Source: RGIG3135 sp964477115
GTDB lineage: Bacteria > Actinomycetota > Coriobacteriia > Coriobacteriales > Eggerthellaceae
NCBI GenBank assembly: GCA_964477115.1
Contig: CAYZCY010000053.1
Location: 1 to 7,149 of the forward strand
Direction of reading: 5' to 3'
DNA: 7,149 nt
Shown piece by piece: positions 6,342 through 7,149 of the stretch. The notes under the pieces are model-generated. The model did no database searches. It worked only from the letters and a program-made list of their open reading frames with translations, and was not told the origin of the DNA. Position 1 is the first letter of the stretch; each line of letters begins with the position of its first letter. A program made the position numbers and the translations under genes.

Positions 6342-6935
6342 CTACTCCCGGGCGCCCCTGTATGCCTCGATGCGAATTGCCGGCTCGGGATCACTCACCA
6401 CACAGCGCTCCACGCACAAACCGCATCCGACGCAGTTTTCTTCATTGATGATGGGTGCGAAAACCGCATGCTGGGAGTCGCCCTCGCGCTTGCGGTAGTC
6501 AATGGTGATGGCTGTATCGATGAGGGGGCAGGAGCGATAGCAAACCTCGCATCGCATACCCATGAACGACAGGCAGGTCTCCTCGTTGATAACGGCGGTG
6601 CCCATGCGTACATCAGCCTTCGACTCAACAGAGGCAAGGGCGCCCGTAGGGCAGGCTTCGATGCAGGGAAAATCGGCGCAGAGACGGCAAGCCTGCTCGC
6701 GCGCGTTGATGGAGGGAGCGCCAACCAAAGCGCCAGCTTCAGAGCCGGCAACGTGTATGGCTTGGTAGGGACAGGCTTCGAAGCACTTGCCGCACTTGAT
6801 GCACTTTGCGGCAAAGTCCTCTTCGGGCCATGCGCCAGGCGGAAGCAAGAGCTTTGTCGGCGCAGCCACGTCAAGAGCCGCTTTGAGAAGCGCCGCTCCG
6901 GCTACTAAGGCCGCAGCAATGCTAGGCAGTTTCAC
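6342..6935 (-). CDS. napG: NapG, four-cluster ferredoxin-type electron-transfer protein
   Basis: Iron-sulfur partner of NapH that relays electrons toward NapB/NapA. Four [4Fe-4S] motifs occur in NapG order: CIKCGKCFEACP (45-56), CRLCADFPCIEACP (83-96), CLSFMGMRCEVCYRSCP (121-137, with the characteristic long first gap) and CVGCGLCVERC (158-168). ARMGxAV-like and YRSCPLIDTAI segments also match the family. The start is a GTG at 6935 (197 residues), with AGGGGGA 6 bases upstream; a TTG at 6941 would abut that ribosome site and is less likely. The N-terminus has a hydrophobic stretch (about 5-26) but no twin-arginine pair, unlike typical NapG, which is Tat-exported. No start codon that would add an RR motif is seen upstream. 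First gene of the operon, 86 bases ahead of napA. A generic 4Fe-4S ferredoxin-type subunit of a molybdoenzyme is the alternative, but NapH in the same operon argues for NapG. Confidence 0.9.
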   Translation of the reverse strand: MKLPSIAAALVAGAALLKAALDVAAPTKLLLPPGAWPEEDFAAKCIKCGKCFEACPYQAIHVAGSEAGALVGAPSINAREQACRLCADFPCIEACPTGALASVESKADVRMGTAVINEETCLSFMGMRCEVCYRSCPLIDTAITIDYRKREGDSQHAVFAPIINEENCVGCGLCVERCVVSDPEPAIRIEAYRGARE

Positions 6936-6971
6936 CGGCAATCCCCCTTTATTCGTGCTACATGCTAAACG

Positions 6972-7000
6972 AGTATAAATGAATCGTGGCGCTAAGCTAA
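6972..7000 (-). promoter_or_regulatory. Candidate sigma-70-type promoter of the operon
   Basis: On the minus strand TATACT (6972-6977) matches the -10 consensus at five of six positions. TTAGCT (6995-7000), 17 bases upstream, is a weak -35 (three of six). Initiation would fall near 6965, giving a leader of about 30 bases before the napG GTG. The weak -35 would fit dependence on an activator. GCTAA is repeated around it (6964, 6991, 6996), meaning not clear. No FNR-type TTGAT-N4-ATCAA site is seen. Confidence 0.5.
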
Positions 7001-7043
7001 AGGCATAAACGCAGGTTAAAAGGGGGAAAACGGGGTTTTATAG

Positions 7044-7091
7044 GGACAGTTTGCAAGTGTTTTTGCAGGACAGTTTGCAGGACAGTTTGCA
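7044..7091. repeat. Four tandem 12-bp units, three identical, upstream of the operon promoter
   Basis: GGACAGTTTGCA occurs exactly at 7044-7055, 7068-7079 and 7080-7091. The interval 7056-7067 is a diverged unit that keeps TTTTGCA at its end, so the block reads as four units in strict 12-base register. It lies about 45-95 bases upstream of the candidate -35. A looser match (TAGGTTTGCG) lies near 7103. It may be a set of regulator sites, a replication-slippage array, or a remnant of a mobile-element end; the sequence alone does not decide. The remaining 7092-7149 holds a short GGGCG/CGCCC inverted repeat (7093-7097 and 7111-7115) and no gene that I can support. Confidence 0.85.
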
Positions 7092-7149
7092 AGGGCGAGC
7101 TGTAGGTTTGCGCCCTCCAACCCCAAAGAGCCACCGCGCGCATTGACCA

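Noticed and set aside
7037..7042. A second -10-like TATAAA on the minus strand
   Set aside because: No acceptable -35 at 16-18 bases upstream; the TTGCAA in the repeat is only 8 bases away.
7044..7091. The 12-bp repeats as a CRISPR array
   Set aside because: Units are far too short and have no spacers; adjacent units abut directly.

Overview
The window holds one seven-gene operon, all on the minus strand, read from about position 6965 down to about position 66. In transcription order it is napG, napA, napB, napD, napH, nrfA, nrfH. Together these encode a complete extracytoplasmic route from nitrate to nitrite (NapA/NapB, with NapG/NapH as a probable quinol-oxidising branch and NapD as chaperone) and from nitrite to ammonium (NrfA, with an NrfH-like membrane cytochrome). 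This is respiratory dissimilatory nitrate reduction to ammonium (DNRA). No gene is supported on the plus strand; the long plus-strand open frames are antisense shadows of napA, nrfA and nrfH.

Organism: inferred, not proven. The GC-rich coding sequence, lipoprotein-type signal peptides on NrfA and NapB (and possibly NapA), and a membrane cytochrome with a CNAICH first haem motif fit an anaerobic actinobacterium of the Coriobacteriia (Eggerthellaceae-like). I would not name a genus from this window.

Layout from 3' to 5' of the transcript: 1-65 no gene; 66-101 intrinsic terminator of the operon; 142-876 nrfH-like; 898-2130 nrfA; 2131-2206 a gap with a hairpin and a possible minicistron; 2207-3085 napH; 3082-3381 napD; 3391-3717 napB; 3718-6255 napA; 6256-6341 a gap with four CCGCGG boxes forming two hairpins; 6342-6935 napG; 6936-7149 the leader and promoter region, with a plausible -10/-35 and a tandem 12-bp repeat array. 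The napA/napB and napD/napH junctions are abutting or overlapping, which suggests translational coupling. The two larger gaps (napG/napA and napH/nrfA) both carry hairpins without U tracts, so subunit ratios may be set after transcription.

How the genes work together (family knowledge plus inference): menaquinol electrons would enter through NapH, pass by NapG iron-sulfur clusters to the dihaem NapB, and reduce nitrate at the Mo-bis-MGD centre of NapA. Nitrite would then be reduced by six electrons in pentahaem NrfA (CxxCK active-site haem), fed by the membrane-anchored NrfH-like cytochrome. NapC, NapF and NapE are absent here, as are cytochrome c maturation genes. The most unusual points are an NrfH-like protein with five rather than four haem motifs, two of them non-canonical; a NapG without a twin-arginine signal; apparent lipid anchoring of the normally soluble enzymes; and the repeat array upstream of the promoter.
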